Shown here piece by piece: positions 48,417-57,665 of a stretch of DNA of 64,000 bases. Origin of the DNA: Candidatus Moranbacteria bacterium RIFCSPHIGHO2_01_FULL_55_24 (lineage in GTDB: Bacteria > Patescibacteria > Paceibacteria > Moranbacterales > UBA1568); NCBI GenBank assembly GCA_001786575.1, contig MFRW01000005.1, forward strand, positions 33,085 through 97,084. The letters run 5' to 3'. Every line of letters begins with the position of its first letter. Positions within the stretch are counted from its first letter, which is position 1. The position numbers were made by a program, and so were the translations under genes. The notes beneath the pieces are model-generated. The model was not told the origin of the DNA, ran no database searches, and saw only the letters and a program-made list of their open reading frames with translations.

Positions 48417-51400
48417 ATGGAAAACATCACGAAAGTAAGCGACTTCGACAGCGTACGACTCACCCTCGCGAGCCCGGACCAGATCATGGAGTGGTCTCAT
48501 GGCGAAGTCACCAAGCCGGAAACTATCAACTACCGCACCCAGCGTTATGAACCGGACGGACTCTTCTGCGAGAAGATCTTCGGCCCTTCCAAGGACTGGG
48601 AGTGTTATTGCGGCAAGTACAAGCGCATCCGCTACAACGGCATCGTCTGCGATAAGTGCGGCGTCGAAGTGACGCGCGCTATCGTGCGCCGCGAGCGCAT
48701 GGGCCACATCAAGCTGGCGACTCCGGTTTCCCACATCTGGTTCCTCCGTGGCGTACCGTCGAAAATCGGCCTCGTCTTGGGCATTTCGCCGCAGGACCTG
48801 GAGCGCGTCATCTACTTCTCCTCGTACATCATCATGAGCGTGAACGAGAAGCTGAAGAAACAGTCGCTCGAAGCGCTTGAGAAGGAATACAAGACCAAGC
48901 AGAAGGAACTGAAGACCGGAGAGAAGGACGCGAAAGCGCTCGAAGCCCGCTTGGATGAATTGAAAGACCAGTATCGCGGGACGAAGGACGAGATCAAGAA
49001 TCTCCGTCCGTACCAGATCCTCTCCGAAGTCGAATACTTCAATCTCTCGAGCCGTTTCGGTCAGATCTTCACCGCCGGCATCGGCGCGGAAGCGATCCGG
49101 AAGATCCTCGAGACGATCGACATCGAGGCCCAGCTCGAAGTACTGAAACAAGAGCTCGCCGAAAACGAGAGTGCCGATCAGAAGAAGCTCCTCCAGCGTC
49201 TGAAGATCTACCAGGGATTTCAGAAAGCGGAACTCAACTTCGAGTGGATGCTCCCGACCGTGCTCCCAGTCATCCCGCCGGATCTCCGGCCGATGGTAGC
49301 TCTCGACGGAGGCCGCTTCGCGACGTCCGACCTGAATGATCTCTACCGCCGCATCATCAATAGAAACAACCGCCTGAAGAAACTCATGGGCATCGGCGCT
49401 CCGGAAGTCATCACCCGGAACGAGAAGCGCATGCTCCAGGAAGCCGTAGACGCTCTCTTCGACAACTCTGCCCGCCGCGGCCAAGCCTCGACGGCTGCTT
49501 CGACCGGCCAGCGCCGCGCACTTCGCTCGCTCGCTGACGCTTTGAAGGGCAAGCAGGGACGCTTCCGCCAGAACCTCCTCGGAAAGCGCGTCGACTACTC
49601 GGGACGCTCCGTGATCGTGGTCGGCCCGAAGCTGAAGCTCCACCAGTGCGGACTCCCGAAGAAGATGGCGCTCGAACTCTTCAAGCCGTTCATCATCAAC
49701 AAACTCATCGAGAAGGAATACGCGCATAACGTGCGTACCGCCGGACGCATGGTGGATGCCGAAACCGAAGAAGCCTACGAGATCCTCGACGAGATCATCG
49801 AACACCACTACGTGCTCTTGAACCGCGCACCGACGCTCCACCGCCTCTCGATCCAGGCCTTCCAGCCGGTGCTTATCGAAGGCAAGGCAATCCGCCTCCA
49901 CCCGATGGTATGTAGCGCCTTCAATGCCGACTTCGACGGTGACCAGATGGCGGTCCATGTGCCGCTCACCGATCAGGCTCGCCACGAGAGCGCGACCATC
50001 ATGCTTTCCTCCAAGAACCTCCTGAAGCCGGCCTCCGGCGAACCGATCGTCTCCGCGACGCTCGATATGGTGCTCGGCGCCTATTATCTGACTCACATCA
50101 AGCCGGAAGGCAAGGGGAAGGGGAAGATATTCGGCACGATGGACGAAGCGATTCTCGCTCACCAGAACGGCCATGTCGACGTGAATGTCGCCATCAAGCT
50201 TTCTTGGAATGGGGAAATCATCGAGACTTCTGTCGGCCGCATCCTCTTGAATGACATCCTGCCGGAACACCTGCGCTTCGTGAACGAAGAGATGGTGAAG
50301 AAGGATCTCAAGATTCTCATGTCACGCATTCTGGAGACCCTCGGACAGGAAGAGGCAGCACTCTTCGCTGACCGTCTCAAGGATCTCTCCTTCTCGGCGG
50401 TTTCCAAGTCCGGTATCAGCTGGGGCATGAACGACCTCCAGGTGCCGAAGGAGAAGAAAGCGCTCGTAGCGCAAGCAGAAACCAAAGTGAAGGAAGTCCA
50501 GGGCCAGTTCAATATGGGACTCCTCACGAACGAAGAGCGCCGTAACCGCGTCATCGAGATCTGGAACGACACCAAGAACCAGATTACCGATGCGGTCCGC
50601 GCTTCGCTCGACAAGGAAGGCCCGGTCTATTCCATGGTCTACTCCAAGGCTCGCGGTTCCGAATCCGTCGTCGTGCAGATGACCGGTATGAAAGGCCTCA
50701 TGGCCGGACCGACCGGAGAAACGATCGAACTCCCGGTGAAGAGCTCCTTCAAGGAAGGCTTCAACGTGCTGGAATACTTCATCTCGACCCACGGTGCGCG
50801 TAAAGGTATGGCTGACACCGCTCTCCGTACGGCGACTGCCGGTTACCTCACCCGTCGCTTGGTGGACGTGGCCCAGGATATCATCGTCCGCGATGAGAAC
50901 TGCGGCGACACCGAAGGCACATACCTCTACCGCGCGGATTCTGACGTCATCGGAGCGAGCTTCGCTGCCCGTGTCGAAGGTCGTGTGACCCTCGAAGCGG
51001 TGAAGCATCCGGAAACCAAGGAAGTGATCGCGAAGAAGGGTGTGCTCGTCAACAAGGAACAGGCCAAAGTGATCGAAGAAACCCATGTCGAAAAGATCAA
51101 GATCCGCAGCCTGGTCTCCTGCAAGGCTCGCCGCGGCGTCTGCCGCCTCTGTTACGGCCTCGACCTCGGCCGGAACGAACTGGTAAGCCTTGGCGCCTCT
51201 GTCGGCGTCGTGGCAGCCCAGGCGATCGGTGAGCCGGGTACCCAGCTTACGATGCGTACCTTCCACATCGGCGGTGTGGCCGGATCCGACATCACCCAGG
51301 GTCTCCCGCGTGTGGAAGAGATCTTCGAAGCCCGCAATCCGAAGACGGAAGCGATCCTCTCGGAAGTGGATGGTCAGGTGAAAAGCATTACCAAGGACAT

Positions 51401-52007
51401 CAAAGCAGTGAAAATCGGTATCGAGGGGAACGATAAGACGATGCATGAATACCAGGTGCCGACGAACGTCGCTCTCAAAGTGAAGGAGAATGACCTTGTC
51501 GGAGTCGGGACTATTCTTTCCGAAGGACACATCGATCTGCGCAAGCTCTACACCATCATGGGCCAGGAATCGGTGCATCGCTACATCATCCGCGAGATCG
51601 AAGAGATCTATGCGTCACAGGGCGAAGGCATCAACGACAAGCACATCGAAGTGATCATCCGTCAGATGCTTTCCCGCATCCGCGTGGTGGATCCGGGCGA
51701 CACGATTCTCCTCCCGGGCGATGTCGTGGAGCGCGACCAGTTCGAGGAAGCCAACGAAGAAGTGGCTGCCAAGAAGGGGAAGATCGCGACCGGTGAGTCG
51801 ATGGTCTTGGGTATCACCAAGGTAGCTCTCTCGACCGAATCCTTCCTCTCCGCCGCTTCCTTCATGGAAACGGCCCGCGTGCTCATCAACGCTGCGGTCC
51901 AGGGCAAGGAAGACCGCCTGCGCGGACTCAAGGAAAACGTCATCATCGGACGCTTGATTCCGGCCGGTACCGGTTACCGCGGTCTCGGAACAGAAGAACA
52001 GGCTTAG
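48417..52007 (+). CDS. rpoC: RNA polymerase beta' subunit
   Basis: The start is ATG 48417-48419 (MENITKVSDFDSVRL), giving 1196 aa; the frame upstream overlaps rpoB. The N-terminal zinc site CYCGKYKRIRYNGIVCDKCG, the catalytic NADFDGDQMAVH (three Asp binding magnesium), the bridge-helix/trigger-loop region (GARKGMADTALRTATAGYLTRRLVDVAQD) and the second zinc site CKARRGVCRLCYG are all present. A coiled coil near residues 145-195 is the clamp helices region. A strong terminator follows. Confidence 0.98.
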   Translation: MENITKVSDFDSVRLTLASPDQIMEWSHGEVTKPETINYRTQRYEPDGLFCEKIFGPSKDWECYCGKYKRIRYNGIVCDKCGVEVTRAIVRRERMGHIKLATPVSHIWFLRGVPSKIGLVLGISPQDLERVIYFSSYIIMSVNEKLKKQSLEALEKEYKTKQKELKTGEKDAKALEARLDELKDQYRGTKDEIKNLRPYQILSEVEYFNLSSRFGQIFTAGIGAEAIRKILETIDIEAQLEVLKQELAENESADQKKLLQRLKIYQGFQKAELNFEWMLPTVLPVIPPDLRPMVALDGGRFATSDLNDLYRRIINRNNRLKKLMGIGAPEVITRNEKRMLQEAVDALFDNSARRGQASTAASTGQRRALRSLADALKGKQGRFRQNLLGKRVDYSGRSVIVVGPKLKLHQCGLPKKMALELFKPFIINKLIEKEYAHNVRTAGRMVDAETEEAYEILDEIIEHHYVLLNRAPTLHRLSIQAFQPVLIEGKAIRLHPMVCSAFNADFDGDQMAVHVPLTDQARHESATIMLSSKNLLKPASGEPIVSATLDMVLGAYYLTHIKPEGKGKGKIFGTMDEAILAHQNGHVDVNVAIKLSWNGEIIETSVGRILLNDILPEHLRFVNEEMVKKDLKILMSRILETLGQEEAALFADRLKDLSFSAVSKSGISWGMNDLQVPKEKKALVAQAETKVKEVQGQFNMGLLTNEERRNRVIEIWNDTKNQITDAVRASLDKEGPVYSMVYSKARGSESVVVQMTGMKGLMAGPTGETIELPVKSSFKEGFNVLEYFISTHGARKGMADTALRTATAGYLTRRLVDVAQDIIVRDENCGDTEGTYLYRADSDVIGASFAARVEGRVTLEAVKHPETKEVIAKKGVLVNKEQAKVIEETHVEKIKIRSLVSCKARRGVCRLCYGLDLGRNELVSLGASVGVVAAQAIGEPGTQLTMRTFHIGGVAGSDITQGLPRVEEIFEARNPKTEAILSEVDGQVKSITKDIKAVKIGIEGNDKTMHEYQVPTNVALKVKENDLVGVGTILSEGHIDLRKLYTIMGQESVHRYIIREIEEIYASQGEGINDKHIEVIIRQMLSRIRVVDPGDTILLPGDVVERDQFEEANEEVAAKKGKIATGESMVLGITKVALSTESFLSAASFMETARVLINAAVQGKEDRLRGLKENVIIGRLIPAGTGYRGLGTEEQA

Positions 52008-52037
52008 TCGCTTGCATGTGCCGCACAGCCTGAAAGC

Positions 52038-52067
52038 AAAACACCCCTCTTTCGAGGGGTGTTTTCG
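52038..52067 (+). terminator. rpoBC terminator
   Basis: AAAACACCCCTC / GAGGGGTGTTTT perfect 12-bp stem with loop TTTC. Confidence 0.92.
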
Positions 52068-52076
52068 TATTCCGCC

Positions 52077-52123
52077 GGGATCCGTCTGTCGCCTCGGGAG
52101 CGTCTTCCCGGAAACCGGATCCC
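52077..52123 (+). repeat. Inverted repeat between rpoC and ftsK
   Basis: GGGATCCG (52077-52084) and CGGATCCC (52116-52123) are exact inverted copies, with an inner GGGA...TCCC pair. No T tract follows. Could be a structured 3' element or a protein-binding site. Confidence 0.5.
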
Positions 52124-52161
52124 CAGAGGAGGATTTTCCTTTGAGGAAAGGGCGTCGCCTG

Positions 52162-52170
52162 TGATATACT
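52162..52170 (+). promoter_or_regulatory. Extended -10 promoter of ftsK
   Basis: TGA followed by TATACT (52165-52170). Start near 52177, leader about 15 nt. Confidence 0.6.
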
Positions 52171-52191
52171 TTCCCTATACATGCTTTGATT

Positions 52192-54582
52192 ATGGGGAGA
52201 AAAAAGAAAGAAAAGGCAGATCCGGAAGCGGAAAAGCCGGCTTTTCAATTCGATCAGATTCTGGGGAGCGATGCGAAGCGGAGCATCGCTGCCGTGTTTC
52301 TATTCACGTTAAGCATCCTGATCATTCTCGGGTTCTTCGGGGCGTCCGGGCTTTTGGGCGAGTGGCTTGATGCGGGCCTCGGGTCGATATTCGGCTGGGG
52401 AAAATGGCTTTTCCCGCTGGTCCTCATGACTGCTTCCGCGATGCTCTTGCGGCGCCGTGAGACGACCCTTTCCGATATCGTGAAATTCATCGGCCTCGGC
52501 CTCGCCTTTGCGGCCTGTCTCGGTCTGCTTCATCTCTTCAGCGGAGATACATCCAAGGAATATATGAAACTCGCCAAAGCGGGCGAGGGAGGGGGATATA
52601 TCGGCTACGGGCTTGCGGCATCTTTTCTCATGTTCACCGGCAAGGCAGCGGGAGCTATTCTCCTCGTCGCGCTTTTCCTGGCCGGAGTGATCTCCGCTTT
52701 CAATGTCTCGCTCATCCATTTCGCAGAGAAGCTCTTCCGTCGGGTTCCTTCCGGGGGTGAACCCCCGGCAGGAGAGGAGAGCGAGGGTCCGGCTCTGGCT
52801 GGCCAAGAAACGCCTCCTGCCTCCGAGGAGGAAGCATTCTCGCTCTCGCTCGATGCCAAAGCGGCTGATGAGTCGCAGGCTCTTCCGGAAGATGCGCTTC
52901 ATGCGAACAATATCCGCAACGTGGAATTCCGCGACGAGGAAGATATCGAACTGCCCCAGTCCGAAGAAACCGATTCTTCTACGCCTGCCGGTGCGGCTAC
53001 TTCGGCGAAGCGCCGCCGCCGGCGTTCCAAGTATGCTTGGGAACTGCCCCCGGTAGACCTTCTCGAGTCGACCACCGGCCAGGCAGTCGGGGGCGATACG
53101 GAACGCAACAAGCATATTATTCAGAATACTCTCAAGTACTTCGGCATCGACGTGACGCCGGGCGAAGTGAAGGTCGGACCGACCGTAACCCAGTATACGT
53201 TTACGCCGGGAATGGGAGTGAAACTTTCCAAGATTACGACGCTCAACAACGACTTGGCGCTGGCGCTGGCCGCGCATCCGATCCGCATCGAGGCGCCGAT
53301 ACCGGGGCAGTCGCTCATCGGCATCGAGGTGCCGAACAAGTCTGTAGCGACCGTGCGTCTGCGCGCGATCGTCGAGAGCCGCGAGTTCAAGGATCGCAAG
53401 TCCAACCTGACGCTGGTCATGGGCCAGGATGTTTCGGGGAAGAACCTGCTTGCGGACCTGCGCAAGATGCCCCATCTTCTCATCGCTGGACGGACCGGGT
53501 CCGGAAAATCCGTGTGTATCAATACGCTCATCCTCTCGCTTCTCTATCAGAATTCTCCGGAAGACCTGAAGCTCCTTCTGGTGGACCCGAAACGCGTCGA
53601 ACTCTCGGCATACAAGAATATCCCGCACCTCCGGGCAGACGTGATCGTCGACAACAAGAAGGTGGTGAACGTCCTCAAGTGGGCGGTCGGCGAGATGGAG
53701 CGCCGCTACAAGATTCTCGAGGAAGCGCATACGCGCGACCTCATGTCCTATCGCGAGAAGTGTGCCCGGGGCGAGACCAAGACCGTGATCGATCCGGATA
53801 CCAATAAAGTGCGCGAAGAAGAATTGGAGCCGCTCCCGTACATCGTGATCGTGATCGACGAGATGGCGGATCTCATGGTGGCGCACGGCAAAGAAGTGGA
53901 GAGTCTCGTCATCCGCCTGGCGCAGATGTCGCGCGCGATCGGCATCCATCTGGTTCTCGCTACCCAGCGTCCGAGCGTCGAGGTGCTGACAGGCCTGATC
54001 AAGGCGAATGTCCCGACTCGGGTCGCCTTCCAGGTGACGACCCAGATCGATTCTCGTACGATCCTCGATACCGGCGGCGCCGAAAAGCTTCTCGGGAACG
54101 GCGATATGCTCTACGCACCGAGCGAAGGGACGGATATGAAACGTCTCCAGGGCGTGTTCGTCTCGGATGATGAAGTGAAGCGGGTGACCTCATTTCTCAA
54201 GAAACAGAAGGAAGAGATGGGCGACGAAGAAGATGAGGAAGATGTGGCCGGCGACGAAGCGAAGGACGATATTATGCGGGCCCTGGATGCCGTCGATGAG
54301 GGAGCCAAGGAAGACGATCTTTATGAGCGCGCGAAGCAGATCGTGATCGATACCGGACGGGCTTCGACGACCTATCTCCAGACCGCGCTCGGCGTAGGCT
54401 ACCCGCGCGGGGCGCGTCTCATGCATCTTCTGGAACAGAACGGTATCGTCGGAATGATCGATGGCAAGAAGAAAGTGCTGGTCGGAAAGGCCGTACAAGC
54501 GGAGGATTCCGGAGAGGATGAAGAAAAGTACGGCGATGATTCCTTGCGCGAACAGGCCGACCGCGACAAATGGCAACTGTAG
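52192..54582 (+). CDS. ftsK: DNA translocase FtsK/SpoIIIE
   Basis: The start is ATG 52192-52194 (MGRKKKEKADPE), preferred over the in-frame TTG 6 bp upstream; 796 aa. Four hydrophobic segments lie at about residues 35-190. A Glu/Ala-rich linker is followed by the alpha/beta motor with Walker A AGRTGSGKS (about 430) and Walker B YIVIVIDEMADLM. The C-terminal gamma winged helix (RASTTYLQTALGVGYPRGARLMHLLEQNGIVG) reads KOPS-type DNA signals in known FtsKs. It pumps DNA at the closing septum. It is followed after 3 bp by the RodZ-like gene. Confidence 0.96.
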   Translation: MGRKKKEKADPEAEKPAFQFDQILGSDAKRSIAAVFLFTLSILIILGFFGASGLLGEWLDAGLGSIFGWGKWLFPLVLMTASAMLLRRRETTLSDIVKFIGLGLAFAACLGLLHLFSGDTSKEYMKLAKAGEGGGYIGYGLAASFLMFTGKAAGAILLVALFLAGVISAFNVSLIHFAEKLFRRVPSGGEPPAGEESEGPALAGQETPPASEEEAFSLSLDAKAADESQALPEDALHANNIRNVEFRDEEDIELPQSEETDSSTPAGAATSAKRRRRRSKYAWELPPVDLLESTTGQAVGGDTERNKHIIQNTLKYFGIDVTPGEVKVGPTVTQYTFTPGMGVKLSKITTLNNDLALALAAHPIRIEAPIPGQSLIGIEVPNKSVATVRLRAIVESREFKDRKSNLTLVMGQDVSGKNLLADLRKMPHLLIAGRTGSGKSVCINTLILSLLYQNSPEDLKLLLVDPKRVELSAYKNIPHLRADVIVDNKKVVNVLKWAVGEMERRYKILEEAHTRDLMSYREKCARGETKTVIDPDTNKVREEELEPLPYIVIVIDEMADLMVAHGKEVESLVIRLAQMSRAIGIHLVLATQRPSVEVLTGLIKANVPTRVAFQVTTQIDSRTILDTGGAEKLLGNGDMLYAPSEGTDMKRLQGVFVSDDEVKRVTSFLKKQKEEMGDEEDEEDVAGDEAKDDIMRALDAVDEGAKEDDLYERAKQIVIDTGRASTTYLQTALGVGYPRGARLMHLLEQNGIVGMIDGKKKVLVGKAVQAEDSGEDEEKYGDDSLREQADRDKWQL

Positions 54583-54585
54583 CGT

Positions 54586-55584
54586 ATGGCACAGATAGGT
54601 TTTACCAGGAAGAAAGTCTCTACGCTGACCTTGGGTGAGAAATTAAGCAAGCTGCGAAGCGATTTCCGGATCAGCCTTTCCGAGATCTCCAAGGCGACGA
54701 AAATCCAGGTGCGCTACTTGGAACATCTGGAGAAGGGAGAATACGACAAGCTGCCCGCCGACGTCTATGTGCGCGGATTCCTGCGGAGCTATGCGCGCTA
54801 CCTGAATGTCGACGAGCACGCGCTCATGAAGCTCTATGATCGCGAACGCAATATCAAGGAAAATCTGAAAGGACCGGAAGAGAAAAATGTCCACGATCGG
54901 AATGTCTCGCTTTCCTCGCTCGTCATTACGCCACGCACCATCCTTCTCGCTTGTACCGGGGTGCTGGTCTTGGGAGTTTTTGCCTATCTCTACCAGGAAT
55001 TCCGGAGCTTTGCAGCCGAACCGCGCTTGGTGATCCTGGAGCCGGAAGCGGGAAGCGTCGTAGAGACCAGCGAAGCGACGCTTCGCGGCAAGACCGACAA
55101 GGGCGCACGGGTATCCGTGAACGGCAAAGCGGCGTTCGTCGGGAGCGAAGGCGAGTTCAGCGAGAAGCTGACGCTTCAGCAGGGACTCAATACGATCGTC
55201 GTAGTCTCTATCAACCGCTTCGAGAAAGAAAAGACGGAAACGCTGCTTCTCGAAGCGCGTTTCGCCCAGGAAAAGTCTCCTGATTCTTCCGAACTGGCGG
55301 CCAAAATCGATGAAAGCGAGCGCTTCTCGCTCGAAGTGCGGGTCGAAGAGTCAGTGACGGTCTCGATCGTTGCTGACGGTACGACGGTCCAGAGCGGCCG
55401 CATGGAGCCGGGGATTTCGACCCGAGTAGAGGCCAAAGAGCGCATCGTCATCTCTTCGGACAACGGAGCGAAGACGCTTGTCCGGCCCGCTTCCGGGACG
55501 GAAACAGCGCTTGCGCCGGATCCGGGACCGGTCAAGGGAGCCGTATTTACGCGCTCTGGAAGGGAAGAGGAAGAAAAGCTATAA
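54586..55584 (+). CDS. RodZ-like helix-turn-helix membrane protein
   Basis: 332 aa. The N-terminal HTH domain (TLGEKLSKLRSDFRISLSEISKATKIQVRYLEHLEKGEYDKLPADVYVRGFLRSYARYL, residues ~16-75) is the HTH_25 type seen in RodZ. One membrane helix lies at about 112-132. A beta-sandwich domain (PRLVILEPEAGSVVETSEATLRGKTDKGARVSVNG) and a DUF4115-like C-terminus follow. RodZ links MreB to the wall-synthesis machinery in rod-shaped cells; no mreB is in this window. It is probably in the same transcript as ftsK. Confidence 0.85.
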   Translation: MAQIGFTRKKVSTLTLGEKLSKLRSDFRISLSEISKATKIQVRYLEHLEKGEYDKLPADVYVRGFLRSYARYLNVDEHALMKLYDRERNIKENLKGPEEKNVHDRNVSLSSLVITPRTILLACTGVLVLGVFAYLYQEFRSFAAEPRLVILEPEAGSVVETSEATLRGKTDKGARVSVNGKAAFVGSEGEFSEKLTLQQGLNTIVVVSINRFEKEKTETLLLEARFAQEKSPDSSELAAKIDESERFSLEVRVEESVTVSIVADGTTVQSGRMEPGISTRVEAKERIVISSDNGAKTLVRPASGTETALAPDPGPVKGAVFTRSGREEEEKL

Positions 55585-55614
55585 TAACAAAGCAACTATT
55601 TATCAACCGGAACT

Positions 55615-56661
55615 ATGGCAAAGGCAAAAGCAGGGGCGGAACCGAAAGGAGAAAAGAATAAGATCGATACCGTTTTGGGCGCTATCCAAGAGAAATTCGG
55701 CGAAGGTATGATGATGAAGCTCGGTGATGTCCCGAAGGTGGATGTCGAAGCCATCCCGACCGGAGCTCTTTCGCTGGATCTCGCTTTAGGGATCGGCGGC
55801 GTGCCACGCGGGCGCGTGATAGAGATCTACGGGCCGGAATCATCCGGAAAGACCACGCTGACGCTTCATATCATCGCGAATGCCCAGAAAGCCGGCGGTA
55901 TAGCCGCTTTCGTGGATGCCGAGCACGCTTTGGATCCGGAATACGCCAAGCGCATCGGAGTGAAGATAAATGATCTGCTTATCTCCCAGCCGGATACCGG
56001 CGAGCAGGCGCTCGACATCGTGGAGACGCTCGTGCGTTCCAATATGGTGGACGTGATCGTCATAGACTCGGTAGCGGCACTCGTGCCGAGAGCGGAAATC
56101 GAAGGCGAGATGGGTGATCAGCACGTGGGACGCCAGGCGCGGCTGATGAGCCAGGCGCTTCGCAAGCTCACGGCCATCATCGCCAATTCCAATGTTGTCG
56201 TGATCTTCATCAACCAGATCCGCATGAAGATCGGCGTGATGTTCGGCAATCCGGAAACGACGACGGGCGGTCAGGCGCTCAAATTCTACTCCTCGGTACG
56301 CTTGGAGATACGCCGGAGCGCCCAGATCAAGAAGGGTGAAGTGATCGTAGGAAACCGTACCAAGGTGAAAGTCGTCAAGAACAAGGTAGCTGCGCCGTTC
56401 AGGACTGCCGAGTTCGATATCATGTACAACGAAGGAATCTCTCTGGCGGGAGATGTCTTGGACACCGGCGTCCTCTACCAGGTCATCAAGAAATCCGGCA
56501 ACTCGTTCTCGTTCGGAGAGGTGAAGCTCGGTGTCGGCCGCGAGAACGCCAAGACGTTCCTCAAGGAAAACCCGAAGGTGATGAAAGAGATCGAGAAAGC
56601 GGTCATAAAGGCTTCGAAGACAGAAAATATCCAGACTGTCCCTGATACTGATGAGGAGTAG
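55615..56661 (+). CDS. recA: Recombinase RecA
   Basis: 348 aa, standard length. Walker A GPESSGKTT, VDAEHALDPEYAKRIGV, VIVIDSVAALVPRAEIEGEMGD and NQIRMKIGVMFGNPETTTGG are all present. It drives strand exchange in repair and activates SOS cleavage in known systems; no LexA is seen here. A TATAAT at 55580-55585 lies near the end of the upstream gene and gives a leader of about 23 nt. Confidence 0.98.
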   Translation: MAKAKAGAEPKGEKNKIDTVLGAIQEKFGEGMMMKLGDVPKVDVEAIPTGALSLDLALGIGGVPRGRVIEIYGPESSGKTTLTLHIIANAQKAGGIAAFVDAEHALDPEYAKRIGVKINDLLISQPDTGEQALDIVETLVRSNMVDVIVIDSVAALVPRAEIEGEMGDQHVGRQARLMSQALRKLTAIIANSNVVVIFINQIRMKIGVMFGNPETTTGGQALKFYSSVRLEIRRSAQIKKGEVIVGNRTKVKVVKNKVAAPFRTAEFDIMYNEGISLAGDVLDTGVLYQVIKKSGNSFSFGEVKLGVGRENAKTFLKENPKVMKEIEKAVIKASKTENIQTVPDTDEE

Positions 56662-56689
56662 AGACTGGAGAAAATGAAGACGAGCTACG

Positions 56690-56728
56690 CTGGCGGGGAC
56701 GGAAGTTCCCGCCAGTTGACTTTTTTTT
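56690..56728 (+). terminator. recA terminator (overlaps the next promoter)
   Basis: CTGGCGGGGAC / GTTCCCGCCAG stem with a GGAA tetraloop, then TTGACTTTTTTTT. The -35 box and spacer of the next promoter lie in this tail. Confidence 0.88.
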
Positions 56729-56743
56729 AGGGAGGAGTAGAAT
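56716..56743 (+). promoter_or_regulatory. Promoter of the carbonic-anhydrase-like gene
   Basis: TTGACT (56716-56721), 16 bp made largely of the terminator T tract, TAGAAT (56738-56743). Start near 56750, giving a leader of about 120 nt in which I see no strong structure. Confidence 0.65.
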
Positions 56744-56871
56744 CCTTTTTGTGTTCAAGATGGTGTGCATTCCTTTGCCGGCAGAGTCCGCCGAAGGCAG
56801 GCCTATTATTTTGAGCCATCTGTAGTTCTTTGGGTTCTTTGTGTTTCCAACCAAGCGAAAGGGTGAAGACG

Positions 56872-57576
56872 ATGGAAGGTGGCGGCGATTTCGATGTGAT
56901 TGCCAGGGATCAACAGGAGGATTTTTCCCAAGATAAGCCTTTTGGACCTTTTGGACAGAGTGCTCCCTGCTGCGCGGATCATGATCAGGAGGCAGCACTC
57001 CTCTATGTTCCCTATCTTTGTATGGAGCACCGGCCGCTCTCGACAGTGCCATACCAGGAAGTGAAAGCTCTTTTAGACGAGGGGCTGATCACGCTTTGCG
57101 ACGGCAGGCAGATTTATGAGTTCAAAGGACAGGGCATCGCGACTATCTGTTCGGATCCTTCTGTCCGCAAGCCGAAAGTGGATATTCTGAATGGCCGGGG
57201 AGAGCTTGCTATCTATAGCATTCCCGGCATCGGTCTCAAATTCAGTCCCAAAAGCCCGGTCTACAGTCCTACCCTCGTCGAAGAGATCCAGGACTTCATA
57301 TCGCGGACCAATGGGCACTACCGATTGAAGAAGTTGCTTGTTATCGGCGCTCATTTCCCGTGCGGCTACGCGCAACACGGAAATGGACGCCAGCTTTCGC
57401 TTCGTGAAAAAATCGGGCTCGTCGCAGACGGGGCTTGCCATATGAAACGGCACAATCTCTTCGAGAAGGTCATCGCTACCGTTTTCATCACTACGAAAAT
57501 GCCGGATGGATCGACCCAGCTCGGCTGGTACCACATCAAGAAAAGTCTCGGCCGTGACGATTGTCAGCTCCTCTAA
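56872..57576 (+). CDS. Unknown protein with beta-carbonic-anhydrase-like motifs
   Basis: The start is taken at ATG 56872 with GGGTG upstream (234 aa); a start at 56830 is possible. Residues 93-99 read CSDPSVR and residues 161-165 HFPCG, 68 residues later. Beta-carbonic anhydrases bind zinc by Cys, His, Cys in the pattern C-x-D-x-R ... H-x-x-C-G, with similar spacing. YSIPGIG (115-121) sits where the family's RNAGN lies. There is a two-residue insertion between Asp and Arg. An extra Cys pair is at 33-34. I infer a distant carbonic-anhydrase fold, possibly inactive or with another substrate. Confidence 0.6.
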   Translation: MEGGGDFDVIARDQQEDFSQDKPFGPFGQSAPCCADHDQEAALLYVPYLCMEHRPLSTVPYQEVKALLDEGLITLCDGRQIYEFKGQGIATICSDPSVRKPKVDILNGRGELAIYSIPGIGLKFSPKSPVYSPTLVEEIQDFISRTNGHYRLKKLLVIGAHFPCGYAQHGNGRQLSLREKIGLVADGACHMKRHNLFEKVIATVFITTKMPDGSTQLGWYHIKKSLGRDDCQLL

Positions 57577-57596
57577 GAGGGGATGCATCCTAATGA

Positions 57597-57636
57597 GGGA
57601 CTCTCGGAACTTCCGGGAGTCCCTTTTCTCTTTCTT
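57597..57636 (+). terminator. Intrinsic terminator
   Basis: GGGACTCTCGG / CCGGGAGTCCC (one G-T) with loop AACTT, then a T/C-rich tail beginning TTTT. Confidence 0.88.
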
Positions 57637-57650
57637 CAGAGGTGAAAATG

Positions 57651-57659
57651 TGCTATAAT
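57651..57659 (+). promoter_or_regulatory. Extended -10 promoter, leaderless start
   Basis: TGC then TATAAT (57654-57659), a consensus extended -10. +1 falls at 57666, the A of the ATG. Confidence 0.65.
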
Positions 57660-57665
57660 GAAGCA

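Noticed and set aside
46591..50270. Two 600-aa class open frames antisense to rpoB and rpoC
   Set aside because: Composition (Asp, Arg, His, Val-rich without structure) mirrors the sense codons of rpoB/rpoC.
52309..53949. 546-aa open frame antisense to ftsK
   Set aside because: Shadow of ftsK; no start signal and no recognisable motif.
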